From positions 1,426,001 through 1,490,000 of the forward strand of contig JPHH03000002.1 of NCBI GenBank assembly GCA_000750105.3: a stretch of DNA of 64,000 bases, in the 5' to 3' direction. Below the pieces are notes generated by a model that did not search any database, was not told the origin of the DNA, and saw only the letters and a list, made by a program, of their open reading frames with translations. Position 1 is the stretch's first letter, and each line of letters begins with the position of its first letter. Below are positions 45,359 to 55,348 of this stretch, one piece after another. This DNA is from Tolypocladium sp. Sup5 PDA-1 (lineage: Eukaryota; Ascomycota; Sordariomycetes; Hypocreales; Ophiocordycipitaceae). The position numbers were made by a program, and so were the translations under genes.

Positions 45359-45493
45359 TTACTTGCTGTAGAAGCTGTCAGCGTCTGGTGCAATTGCGGT
45401 AAATGAACTCGGGGACACTCACGATCGCGCGCGCATCTTTCTTCTCTTACGCTTGAGGCGACGAACGCGCTTCTTCCTCCATTTGGCTCTCAT
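45359..45493 (-). CDS. RPL41: 60S ribosomal protein L41 (25 residues)
   Basis: Model (minus strand): exons 45493-45423 (71 nt) and 45365-45359 (7 nt). The protein begins MRAKWRKKRVRRLKRKRR and ends KMRARSK, identical in plan to eL41, the smallest eukaryotic ribosomal protein. It is a single Arg/Lys helix that sits in the ribosome as an inter-subunit bridge. The 57-nt intron (GTGAGT..TACAG) splits codon 24; the last exon holds only one base of that codon, the final Lys codon and TAA. A second, leader intron is likely at 45641-45502 (GTAAGC..GGCAG with a GCTAAC branch site), ending 8 nt before the ATG, as is common in fungal ribosomal protein genes. Nearly every codon is Arg or Lys, so general gene finders tend to miss it. 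Confidence 0.95.
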
Positions 45494-46097
45494 CTTGAAC
45501 GCTGCCGAGCTGTTAGCGATGCAATTTTGGTAGATGCGTGCAGCAATGAGCTTCTCCCATCAACAATGCAATAGGGCTATGCCAATTGCCAATTGCTTAT
45601 GAAAAAATACCTTGCTCTACACCGGGGAGGGGGGAGCTTACCTGTTCGTGGATGAGAATCGTGTTTGGATGAGGTGCAACAGAGAGGAAGCGGGGGAAAT
45701 TCCAGAGGTTAAGCAATGTTCCATGTAGGGCACGAAACCCCCGAGGGTCACGTGCCCATCGTACGTCAGGATGACCCGGCGCGTGGTCCGTGCAGTCTGG
45801 CCCTACGGTGCGAGCTATCTTGCACTGTATCTAGCACTGTTGCCTGTCAACACCGGGCCTGAGGCAGAAGCACCACGGCGTGCAACTGCCTGAGAAGCGG
45901 TCTGCCTGGAGTCCAGGGCTTTCTAAAACACGGTACCTTGTTCTCACCCAGTTCTGTTTGTTTTGATTGGGCAAGGTTCCAACTCGGGGAAGGAGCCGCC
46001 TCACGCTTCTTAATTCAGTCATCCCATCACCTTGCGCATCCACAGCCTCTCACTTACACGCAAAGCTACGACGAGGAGCACCGCAGCTCAGCTCACC
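45494..46097. other. Divergent promoter region with probable RPL41 leader intron
   Basis: Contains the inferred 140-nt RPL41 5' UTR intron (45641-45502, minus strand) and the promoters of RPL41 and the FHA kinase. It has a T/C-rich segment typical of ribosomal protein promoters. Confidence 0.55.
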
Positions 46098-48415
46098 ATG
46101 GCGTCTCCATTGGTTCCCGAGCACCCTGACTCGGACGCGTCTGGTTCCGTGGGCACGCCAGACAGATGCCTCCTTTTGCGCGATTGTCGTCTTATGGATG
46201 ACGAGTTTCAAGGTGAGCAACCTGTTTGCGCACGAGTTCTGCTTTGGCCTTTGCTGATCTTCCGATTACAGAGTTGATTCCCATTCGTGACCATGAGATC
46301 CTCAAAATTGGACGCGATCCGGAGTCGAGGTACGTTCATGAAATCACTACTTGGAGAGTTGATTGGCTGACGACCACTACAGCCTGTTCATCCAGGACGA
46401 TCCGGACAACCTGGTTTCACGCACCCACTGTGAAGTCTACGTTGTGGTGTATGACGAAACGAACAAACATGTGTACGTCCGAGACCGCAATTCTTCCAAT
46501 GGGACATTTGTCAATAACACGCGTATCGGAGCCGAATCTGAGGTGTCGTCTGGCTACCTCCTCGAACATGGCGATGTCATTGAGATTCGTCCGCACTGGA
46601 CGCTTACCCTCTGGGACGGTGAGAGCCCCGCTCCTCACACCATGACCGAGACTCAGGCAGCCGAATGCAAAGTATGTCCTACAATGTACTCTCTCGTGCA
46701 TGGTAGCTTGCTGACCGTTGGCAGTTCTTCGAAGATAAGTATCTCATCACCCAGCGCTGTCTCGGCCGGGGTTCTGACGGTGTCGTATGCCTGGCGACGG
46801 AGGTTGCGACAAAGAAGCAGTTGGTCTGCAAGCTGGTTAATCTGAAGGCGATCAGAAGCAGGAATGGTCCAGAGGAACTGCGACGCAAGTTGCAGGAGGC
46901 CGATGTTCTTCGTCAACTCCAGCACGTACGATATACCTCTGGATTCTCCATGTCTGTTCCAAACTAATGAGACTACAGCCAAACATTCTGCCCTATGTCG
47001 ATGCGATGATTTCGCCCTACTCCTTGTATGTGGACCACACCCTCAACTGGATGCCAGACTGACAATACCCAGGTATACCTTCACGGAGCTGGCGACGGGC
47101 GGCGATCTGTGGTCCTTTATCCATCGGCACGGCTCGACCGAGCCCATTGGTGAATTTGACGCTCGAGTCATCGTCCGCCAGGTGGTTCGCGCTCTCCAGT
47201 ACATTCACAGCAAGGGTGTGGTCCATCGCGATTTGAAGCCAGAGAACATTCTTTTGGCCTATTCGCCCAAGACCAACAGCCATCGGGTAATGCTTTCAGA
47301 TTTTGGAGCCTACGCAGTTCCTCGTCGAAGCAGAATGGTCACCCAGGCCGGCACGCCCAACTACCAAGCCCCGTGAGTAGTATCCCACCCCTCATGAAGT
47401 GCCGAACGAATGAAAGCTAATTCGTTATAGAGAGATACGGAGCAAGGCGCACCCTCAGACCGCTGCTGTCGACATATGGTCTCTGGGCATCGTGACTCTA
47501 ACCTTGCTCACGCGCCACATGGACGTGGGCTTGGAGGCACTCGATCGGGTGGAGCAACATGTTCTCGACGTCTTTCTTGAGATCAGCGTCTTCGATGGGC
47601 CGCACCAATTTTCCTCGGATAGCGAACAGTTCGTTTGGCGATGCCTCCAGATTTTACCGTCGGATCGCATGAGCGCTGCCGAGGCTCAATGCCACGACTG
47701 GCTCTGCACGCCCAAGAATCACCTTGAACGCTTCCAAGAGCTGGATCGCAGGACAATGGGTGACTGGAAAGCGCAGACTCAGCTGAGCCCAATGCCTTAC
47801 GAGCTGCCTGACGTGCGAGTGAAGCATCTGTCAATGCCCGAGATGGAACAGCAACAGTTGCGCCTCAGCGACCGCTTCAACCCAGTTGAGGAGCAGTCAG
47901 AAGCACCCGACGAGACCTCGCAATACTTCCATGGCTTTGTAAAGCCTGCTAACAACACTGCGCCAGAAGGGATTGCAGACCGAGCAGGCTCAGCGTCTGA
48001 CACGGAACCAGCGTTTGGCTCGTATGCGAATAGTTGCGTCACGGAAACGAGCCTGATCGAGCAGTACCTGCTTTTCCCTAGCAAACATCCCGATGATCAG
48101 ACCGCGCAAGCCGGCAACACCGCCGCCCAGCCAGTCGCCAAGCGGCTGAGACGGTCCAAATTGCGCATCCAAGATGCCGCGCTGCTGCCGTTGACCGGCC
48201 TTGGGAAGAATCTCAACTTGGTCCCCCAGTCTACTAATGATCAGAGGGAGCAAGTACTGGAGGAGCTAAAGCGCGCGAATGCAAAGTTTCTGCCTGACAT
48301 ACCAGCCCACCTGGCGTTCTCGACAGCTCTCGGCGGAACTGGGACAAGCGCCCTGGAGCAGCAGACCCATGGGAAAGTGCCCACTAGCATCAGCTGTCCG
48401 CGCCTGTTCCGTTAG
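46098..48415 (+). CDS. FHA-domain Ser/Thr kinase of the Rad53/Chk2/Mek1 group
   Basis: Model: seven exons 46098-46212, 46272-46329, 46383-46671, 46725-46925, 46979-47025, 47073-47372 and 47431-48415, 664 aa. Introns are 47-59 nt. An N-terminal FHA domain (about residues 40-140) has the phosphothreonine-binding motifs ILKIGRDPESS, LVSRTHCEVY, RDRNSSNGTFVNNTRIG and LLEHGDVIEI. The kinase domain follows: GRGSDGVV glycine loop, Lys190 (LVCKL), VVHRDLKPENILL with Asp290, SDFGAYAV with Asp313, and GTPNYQAPEIRS as activation loop and APE motif. All catalytic residues are present. A ~230-residue tail is mostly disordered. One FHA before one kinase domain is the Chk2/Mek1/Cds1 layout; a meiotic Mek1 role is my best guess because Chk2 orthologues usually lack this long tail, but Dun1- or Chk2-type roles in DNA damage are possible. 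Confidence 0.85.
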
Positions 48416-48914
48416 CAACAGAGTTGCCGACCGCGACGTGGCGAGTTTTGGCGGTACCACAGACGGCGCAGAAAGCCGACCCACCGCAAATTCGGTCTTC
48501 TTTTCCAACATCCAGGTACAAGTTCAAGGTTCAGTTGCTTAGTTCTGGAATTCGTTTTATGGGAATCGGTAAGGTATATCCAGGAAGGAAGTGGGTCGAC
48601 GCCATACGGACGTTTTTCATCGTAGGGATGGGACATGGTGTTATCCATCTGCCGCGGTGTGTGAGAGGCGAGTTCGATATGCGGGAGGCTCTGGATTTCC
48701 TACCATTGGGGGCGCTCTTCGCATTTCTCATTTAGGGATGTGAGAATTTGCTTACTTGCTACTCATAGGCGTATGTTGAACACACGGGCGGGTCTAGGTC
48801 TGGGAAACATGGTTCTTTTATCTGCCCTCGTCTGCCTCGTTGCCTTGATTGCACTGGTGATGTTTTTGTTACCATTTTTACTCAGGATCTCACGCATCAT
48901 AGGGCGAATACGGT
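48416..48914. other. Convergent 3' region
   Basis: 0.5 kb between facing ends of the FHA kinase and the zeta-toxin-fold gene. Nothing else is seen. Confidence 0.5.
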
Positions 48915-49913
48915 TCATTGTAGCTGCCCTAGACGAAGCACGTTGCACTTTTGGCCGTCTCTTCCAAACTCGAGAGGAACCAACTCGGGGAACTGACCTT
49001 GCGCGCCGCCACTCTCGCTTATCAGGGGCTGCAGCATGGCCCTCACCTGCTCGGCCTGGTCCGACGCGTCCTCGTGCGTGCTCAGCTTCTGGATGCCCTC
49101 CAGCGCCGTCCTCATCTCCTCCTGCGTCAACGGCCGCTCCCTCTCCCTCCGCAATGACGCCGCCACGCCACCGCCCCTGGCCATCTTGCCATCCGCGCCC
49201 TTCTCCTCGCCGTACGCCACGAGGTTGCCCCTCCGCACAACGAGCACCTGGTCCGCCACGTCTGCCTCGTCGAGGAACGCCGCCGCGTCGAGCAGCCCCG
49301 CGTACGAGTCGTCGTGGACCCTTGTCGGCGTCAGGCGTACGGGCAGGGTGCGCGACTGGCCCTCGGGCAGCTTCTCGTAGAAGCGCACCAGGATGCCCAG
49401 GCGGCTCAGCGGCGCGGGGACGGCCAGCAAGACTACCTCGAGCCGGTACCCGGCCTGGTGGAAGATGCGCGCCAGCTGCACGAAGTCGTCGGGGTGGCGG
49501 CACGCGCTCTCGAGCAGCACGTCGGCGCGCCGGCGGACGACCTCGCGCGCGGCCATGGCGAGCCACTTGCGCGCGTCAAAGCCCGTGGCGGGCGAGGCGA
49601 GGTTCGGCGTCGAGAGCATGAGGCGCGTGTACTGCGGGTGGTACGTTTTGTACGTGTCCGCGATGAGGTGCGCCGGCGGCGGGGCCGTGAGCCCGCGGAG
49701 GAGCCGCAGGGGGCCGAGCAGCGTCTGCGCGAGGAGCGTCTTGCCGGCGCCGGTCTGGCCAACGGCGAGGAGGGCGAGGGGCGTGGACGACGAGGCTGGC
49801 GGCGAGAGCAGCTCTGGCGGGGGGAGCTCGGCGGGGAGGATCTCGGACTGGAAGATGCGCTGCGAGTCGGCGTCGGGGAGGCGGTAGGCGGAGAGGTCCG
49901 GCGGTGGAGGCAT
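48915..49913 (-). CDS. Zeta-toxin-fold P-loop kinase-like protein (fungal, chromosomal)
   Basis: Single exon, 332 aa. The Walker A motif ALLAVGQTGAGKTLLAQTLL lies at about residues 47-66. It is followed by ADTYKTYHPQY, the WLAMAAREVVRRRADVLLES block and a helix-strand pair RIFHQAGYRLEVVLLAVPAP, which then leads to RFYEKLPEGQ. This is the order seen in zeta-toxin-domain (UDP-GlcNAc kinase-like) proteins, which in bacteria are parts of toxin-antitoxin pairs. Fungal members are single chromosomal genes of unknown role; no antitoxin partner is visible here. The C-terminal ~100 residues are Arg/Glu/Gln rich. No signal peptide or membrane segment is present. Family-level assignment is good; activity and substrate are unknown. 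Confidence 0.82.
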   Translation of the reverse strand: MPPPPDLSAYRLPDADSQRIFQSEILPAELPPPELLSPPASSSTPLALLAVGQTGAGKTLLAQTLLGPLRLLRGLTAPPPAHLIADTYKTYHPQYTRLMLSTPNLASPATGFDARKWLAMAAREVVRRRADVLLESACRHPDDFVQLARIFHQAGYRLEVVLLAVPAPLSRLGILVRFYEKLPEGQSRTLPVRLTPTRVHDDSYAGLLDAAAFLDEADVADQVLVVRRGNLVAYGEEKGADGKMARGGGVAASLRRERERPLTQEEMRTALEGIQKLSTHEDASDQAEQVRAMLQPLISESGGAQGQFPELVPLEFGRDGQKCNVLRLGQLQ

Positions 49914-50153
49914 TGCTGTTTGTTAACAGGGTGAGGATTGACGAGATTGGGCTTGAGTCAAGGGAGGTGAGTGAGTGTGATGAAGGGTGACTGAGGTTGT
50001 TCTATGACGGCGTTGAAGCTCAGGTGGGGGGCCGTCGTCAGAGGGTCAGAGACAAAGGTCTCGCCTCATTCGCCCACGGCACCTCACCCACCTCCGCATT
50101 AGGCAACTCGACTTACACCGGCCTGCGCCCAATAACACGCCCGATCATCGCCA

Positions 50154-51152
50154 TCACGCGGCAGATTCTCTTCTTTCAAAGACACTACATTGGCAGACTT
50201 GTACACAATTACACCTTCCAGGTTTTACTATCCCGTCCTCGTCCTTCAGCAGCGGCAGCGCAAACCGCCGCGTCTCGGCCTTGACGAGCATCCCGCCGCC
50301 CCCGACATCGAGCCTCACGCCGCCCATGACGTCCAGGGCCTCCCTGACCATCCTGTCACTCTCCTGTTCGGCAGCGCTCTTCTCGCCGGCGGATTCCAAC
50401 GACTCGGTCTCGTCTTCGTCTTCGGTGGACTTGTCCTCGTCGGGCGGCGCGAGACACGGCTCCCCGCTGCGCGCACAGCGGCGGCACGGCCCCCGGTTGC
50501 TCACGCCCGGGAGGACGCTCGTCCGCGAGCAGGGCAGCCGCTTCACGCTGCACTGCAGGCACTCGCCCAGCCCCGAACGCGGTTGCCTCGTGTGCGGCCT
50601 GAAGACTGGCGGGCGGATCATCTCCCGCACCGGCATGCCGTCGACGTACCTCTTCTCCGCGCCCTCCAGCCTCGTCTGGTTGTCAATCCACAGCCTCCGC
50701 ACGCCGTGATCCAAGCGCCTCATCCTCGCGATCCACGACCTCCGCCCCTCGCCTCTCCTCCGCTCCAGCCCGCCCTCCGCATCGACGAGCGTCCATACCT
50801 CCTCGTCCACCTCCGCCCTCGACAGCCGCTCCGGCGCAAGTTTAGCCGCGTGCTTGCGGTCCTCGCTCGCCAGCCCGCGCAGCAGCTTGGCCATTTCCAC
50901 GTCCTCCTTGTAGGCCGCCTCTTCCATCAGGCGCTGGATGGCCGGCTCATGTATCTCCTTCCGGTGCCGTTTGCGCTCGGCGTCTACCGCCTGATTGGCC
51001 TCGTGCCTTGCCGCTCCGGCGCGGCGGCGCGCGAGGACGCGGACGCGGTCGAGGAACTGCGTTGGCTCGGGCGTGGACGGGCCCTCGGACTCTGATTCCG
51101 ACTCCGTGCTGGGGTTCTCTTTGACTTGCCGCGTGTTTTGTTTCTGGGGCAT
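50154..51152 (-). CDS. Uncharacterised protein with Zn2Cys6-like cysteine cluster
   Basis: Taking the first in-frame ATG (51152), 332 aa. The frame is open upstream to about 51322 without another ATG (KTASRVSHPGRKAPAKSYRA), so an extra 5' exon is possible. The N-terminal half is charged and helical (coiled-coil-like, rich in Arg/Glu/Lys). In the second half lie CLQCSVKRLPC and, 14 residues on, CRRCARSGEPC, i.e. two C-X2-C-X6-C halves, the spacing of fungal Zn2Cys6 binuclear clusters but with a longer loop and placed near the C-terminus. An acidic Ser/Glu stretch follows, and the end has another Cys group (CNCVQVCQC). I do not recognise the family. It may be a DNA-binding or metal-binding protein. 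The gene lies 240 nt upstream of, and parallel to, the zeta-fold gene. Confidence 0.65.
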   Translation of the reverse strand: MPQKQNTRQVKENPSTESESESEGPSTPEPTQFLDRVRVLARRRAGAARHEANQAVDAERKRHRKEIHEPAIQRLMEEAAYKEDVEMAKLLRGLASEDRKHAAKLAPERLSRAEVDEEVWTLVDAEGGLERRRGEGRRSWIARMRRLDHGVRRLWIDNQTRLEGAEKRYVDGMPVREMIRPPVFRPHTRQPRSGLGECLQCSVKRLPCSRTSVLPGVSNRGPCRRCARSGEPCLAPPDEDKSTEDEDETESLESAGEKSAAEQESDRMVREALDVMGGVRLDVGGGGMLVKAETRRFALPLLKDEDGIVKPGRCNCVQVCQCSVFERRESAA

Positions 51153-52257
51153 CGTTTTCGAGTTCGGTCTGTGGGCTCGGTACGACTTGGCAGGAGCCTT
51201 TCTTCCCGGGTGCGACACTCGGGACGCCGTCTTTGTGACGTGCTTCGGTACACTGGTAATGTCGTGATCTTGTTCTGTCGCGAGTTCGAAGCATCGACAT
51301 ATGCAACAAGTACTTCAGCTTCGTTACGGCTCCGGGAGCAGATGTAAGGTTAAGATATGCCGCGCATCCAAGGCCGATATGACCAGACGAGTGGCTGTGT
51401 TGTGAGTCGGCAGGAGAACACGGTGCTGTACAGACGGCAACCTCTGATGAGTTGACCAGGCAAACAAAGCACCATCAAATGTGTTCAAGGCAACTTACAT
51501 ATGCGTCCTGGCTGCTCATTCACTGGGCTTGATCCCGTTTGCTCCCATCACAGCAAGTCAGCGCTCACACAAGCACACATATTAGAATCCCACTCAACAA
51601 GCTCATTCTCACTACATGGCAGCACTACTCTTGGTATCATCGTGGACGGAGCCACTCCACGTCTCAACAATCTATCTTGTACATTCTCTCCGGGCAGATG
51701 TCCACCCATGCTTGCCCTTTTCACTCCCTCCAGCTGCCATTTCAAAGCAACATGACGAACCGCCCCAGCTGACCCTGATCCTGAGGGTCATCGACTCGAT
51801 GCAAAGGACAGATGGTGAGAGATGTGTCAATGAGACCCTATCCCGCACACGAACTTGAACATGACACTCGACCATAGCCAACCCTCCGTTGCCTTAACCC
51901 GACCGGCTTGAAGCCAAAAGAAAAAGCCAAAGAGAGAATACCGACCCTGCCGTTAACGCCTACCCATGAGTTCCGTACCTCTGTTCCCTGTAAAATCAAA
52001 CCAGAAATGAGGAAAAGCAAAACCTGCCCGCTTTTTGCATTGAGCGGGGAGTATTCGAGTGGCTGTTTATGCATCCTGCAGCCCAAGATTCCCAAAAACG
52101 CCATCCAAACAAAACCCGATTAAAAAAGAATAGCCGCGTCGTTAAAATAATATCCTGCCGTGGGGCGGAGCAAAGGGTGTGTAGTAGTAGAGTAGTAAAA
52201 GGAGTCGTCGTTTGCATCATGTTGCATGCCACATTCAATGCTTCTCGCAGGTCTCAC
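51153..52257. other. Intergenic region between the Zn-cluster gene and ATG1
   Basis: 1.1 kb holding the upstream region of the Zn-cluster gene and the ATG1 3' UTR. Nothing else is recognised. Confidence 0.45.
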
Positions 52258-55200
52258 TCAAGTCAAGCCGTGCGAGGGAACGCTGCGTGGAGTCACATCG
52301 CCGCTTCGTCGGCGTGCCGCCTGCAATTGAGCCTGTTGCTCCTTGCTGTTTGCCTCGACAATCATCTGCTGCTTCTTGCTCACCGAGGCGAGTCTGCCTG
52401 TGATCATTTTGATCACTGAGACGTATTAGCATTTCCCGTCAGTGGTTGAGGGCCAGAGTTACTTACTCTTTCGCACGTGGGCCGCTTCGTCGCTGTCAAG
52501 GTCACCACCACCCTCCTGGTTGGAGCCTCCCCGAACCGTCTGTTTTCCAGACGACAGTCTCCTGCCTGTCGCGTCATTGTCACCCTCCAGCACGGCCTCG
52601 AGCATGCGAATGGCCGTGATGTACGATATCTTGCAGCCTGGCAAGTTCTCGTTGGTGACCTCGTCGATGGCGGCCGCGCGGCTCATCTCGAGAGCGCGAT
52701 CGTACATGAGCTTTTCGGCGCTGATCCCTGGCGTGAGGAACACTTGCTTCACGCCAGATCCGGACGAAGAGGCAATCGAATCCTCTCCATGGTTAGAGGG
52801 GTGGCTCGGGTGATCCTCTGGGAGCAATTTCTGCGCCTCCGTCAGCTTCAAACGGACAATCTCAGATTTCTCCAAGACCTCGTTGAAGCGCTGCCGCACC
52901 CATTGGACGATGGCGTTGATCTTCTGGGCAACGTGTTCCGACACGGCCGCAGAGACGCCGCTGCCCGTCGTTGCTCGGCTCTTCTTGGACCACCAAACGC
53001 TGGCGATGTCCATGGCCCGAGCTAGCAGGGTGAGGGACTTGACGTACAGCACCAGGGCTTCCTCCGACAGGGACACGATTGCCTCGACTGTCAGCCCGTC
53101 TTCCTCGTCGGCCAACTGATCCATTGTGACTCCCCCCAGTCCGTGGTCCATGGACGGCACCATAGGGACGAGCTGCTTGTACTTGACCTCGGCAAAGCCG
53201 TACACACAGTCGCTCCTCTCGGCGTACTCCTCCATGGCCTCTCTGGCCCGGACGTCCTCGTCGGCTGATTGGCTGCTCTTGCCGTCACCGAGCAGTCCTG
53301 CTGGGGCCGTCGGGGTCGGATAGGCCGGGAACGGTTGGTACATTGGGGGCGACGGGCCTTTAGCACCTCTGACTGGTGCCACCTTGAAGCCGAACAGTCT
53401 GAGACTAGCATCCTGTATGGCTTTGGTGATAGCACTCGAGGCCGATCCGGGGCTCGCGGAGAGGGCCTTCTCGTAAGACGAACGGCGGTCTTGGCTTGAT
53501 CGTCCCTGGGCCACCAGTGCCGTTTGCGAAGCTGGTGTGGGAATCGCGCCCGTCGTGGACGTCGGGGCCCCTTGTTGTGTACTCCGACGGACCATGGCGC
53601 CTGTCCTTTGTCCCGTTCCGCCCTGAGAGGCGAGTCTCTCGTTCGCAGCAAGCTCATCGGCGAGGGCATTGACTTCTACGTGCCGTCTTTCGACAACGAC
53701 ATAGTCCCTCTCGAACATGACGTCCTGTGCTGCCTTTTCTTCCTCTGTGGCCTGTCGAGTGGTAGTCGTGGTGGCTCTCCGTGGATCAGACGTCGCATTG
53801 GCTGGCGCCGTCGTCTGGTCGCGTGACCCTCTCCGGGTCAACTGTGCATGATTTGGCGCAGAAGCAGCGTGCTGTGGCGCGGGACGCTGAATACCTAGGC
53901 CCTCGCCGGCATCGCGAGGAGAGTTGCTCAGTCGATGAACATCGCCTGTTTGCCGTCTGTATCGGCCTTCACCGGGATTTGCGATTTGGGGCGACCGGGG
54001 TTGCTGGTCCCGGGGAGACCTCGACGAGCCGCCTTCTCGGGTGACGGACTCGGGCCCAGGGTGGCGCACGGAGTTGGACTGTGGAGAAGGCAGGGCCTCG
54101 CCTTGGTGAATGGTCTGCAGTTCTCGCTTGGCCGGCCTGGGAATGTCATCCTCCACCAAGCCAGGAATGTCGCTCGTGACCACCGAGTGGGCGAAAAAGT
54201 TTTCGAAACTAATTCGTTCCACGGGGTTCCTCTTGAGCAGGCCTCGCACGAGCGCCTTCATATCGGAGCTGACGACGACCTCGCGGGGAAACTTGATGAT
54301 GTCCTCGGCAGCCTCTATCTTCCTCAGCAGCTCAACGTGATTCCTCGCCCTAAACGGAGGCCGTCCGGTGACCATTTCGTACAAGACGGTGCCGACGGAC
54401 CACAAGTCGGCCTTGGCATCGTATCGCTCATAGCGAAGGATCTCAGGGGCCATATACAATGGTGATCCGCACAGCGTGTCAGCCAGCGACGTCGATGGTA
54501 GCACCCGGGCGAAGCCAAAGTCGGCAAGTTTCAGCATCGGCAGGGAGGCTATCCCAGCCATAGGTATCAACGAGTCCTGGCTGGCTGACATGACGAGAAA
54601 TTGCCTTTGGTCCCTAAAGGACTGCGATGGCAGTAAGAGTAGATTCTGTGGCTTCACATCTCGATGGACGTAGTTGTTGCCCCGGAGGAACTCGAGTGCA
54701 CTGGTCAACTGCTTAAGGAAATGCCGAATAACCACCTCGTGCAGGCCAGAGTTGGGGGCAATCGGATACTTGCGGGCCATCTCGTGTGTGGCCGGGTGCG
54801 TAATGAGCTTGTCGCGCTTCTTGATGAAGAGTGACAGATCTCCGAGCTCGCAGTACTCCATGATGAGATTGATGTGTGTGGACGACTCGACGCAGTCATG
54901 GAGGGCAACGATGTGGGGATGCCGGAGGTTCTTGAGGATCTGAATCTCGCTGTACAAGTTCTCCTTAAGCTTCTTGTTGAGCCGAGCGAGCTCGACGGAC
55001 TTGATGGCGACAGCGGCTTTGGAGTCCTGTTTTCCGCGCAAGGACCGGTTAGCATACATTGCGCCCAGCTTGAGACATGTAGTTGGCAGAGGATTTGGAG
55101 AGCCGGGGCTCGTGGCCAGTGAAATCACTGTGACGGTACGGTACGAGGGCACGATGGTTACCCTTGTGCTACGGCCTCCCACAGCCGCAAGCGCAGGGCA

Positions 55201-55348
55201 CAACCCAAGGGGAACGCACCTTGTGCCAGCCCATGTAGACCTGGGCAAAGCTGCCCTTTCCAATCTCCTTGTCAATGACGAACTGGCCGATATTCCGCCC
55301 GGTCGACTTCCGGGAGCCGGAGGGCGGCGCCTCCTGTCGACTCGCCAT
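52258..55348 (-). CDS. ATG1: Autophagy-initiating Ser/Thr kinase Atg1 (ULK1 family)
   Basis: Model (minus strand): exons 55348-55220, 55026-52467 and 52415-52258, 948 aa. The introns are 193 nt (GTGCGT..ACAG, with GCTAAC branch site) and 51 nt (GTAAGT..CTCAG). The first exon supplies the glycine loop (IGQFVIDKEIGKGSFAQVYM); the second supplies Lys52 (VAIKS), VHRDVKPQNLLLLPS (Asp166), LADFGFARVLPS (Asp212) and GSPLYMAPEILRYE. A long disordered linker carries RDYVVVE near residue 485, the same YVVV core as the Atg8-interacting motif of yeast Atg1. The C-terminal early-autophagy targeting/tethering region includes GLTVEAIVSLSEEALVLYVK and WVRQRFNEVLEKSEIVR. The third exon adds the family ending VRKMIKMITGRLASVSKKQQ; without it the frame would stop two residues after VRK. 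Confidence 0.96.

Noticed and set aside
48740..49621. 293-codon plus-strand ORF, Ala/Arg/Pro/Ser rich
   Set aside because: Antisense to the zeta-fold gene; extreme composition, no motifs.
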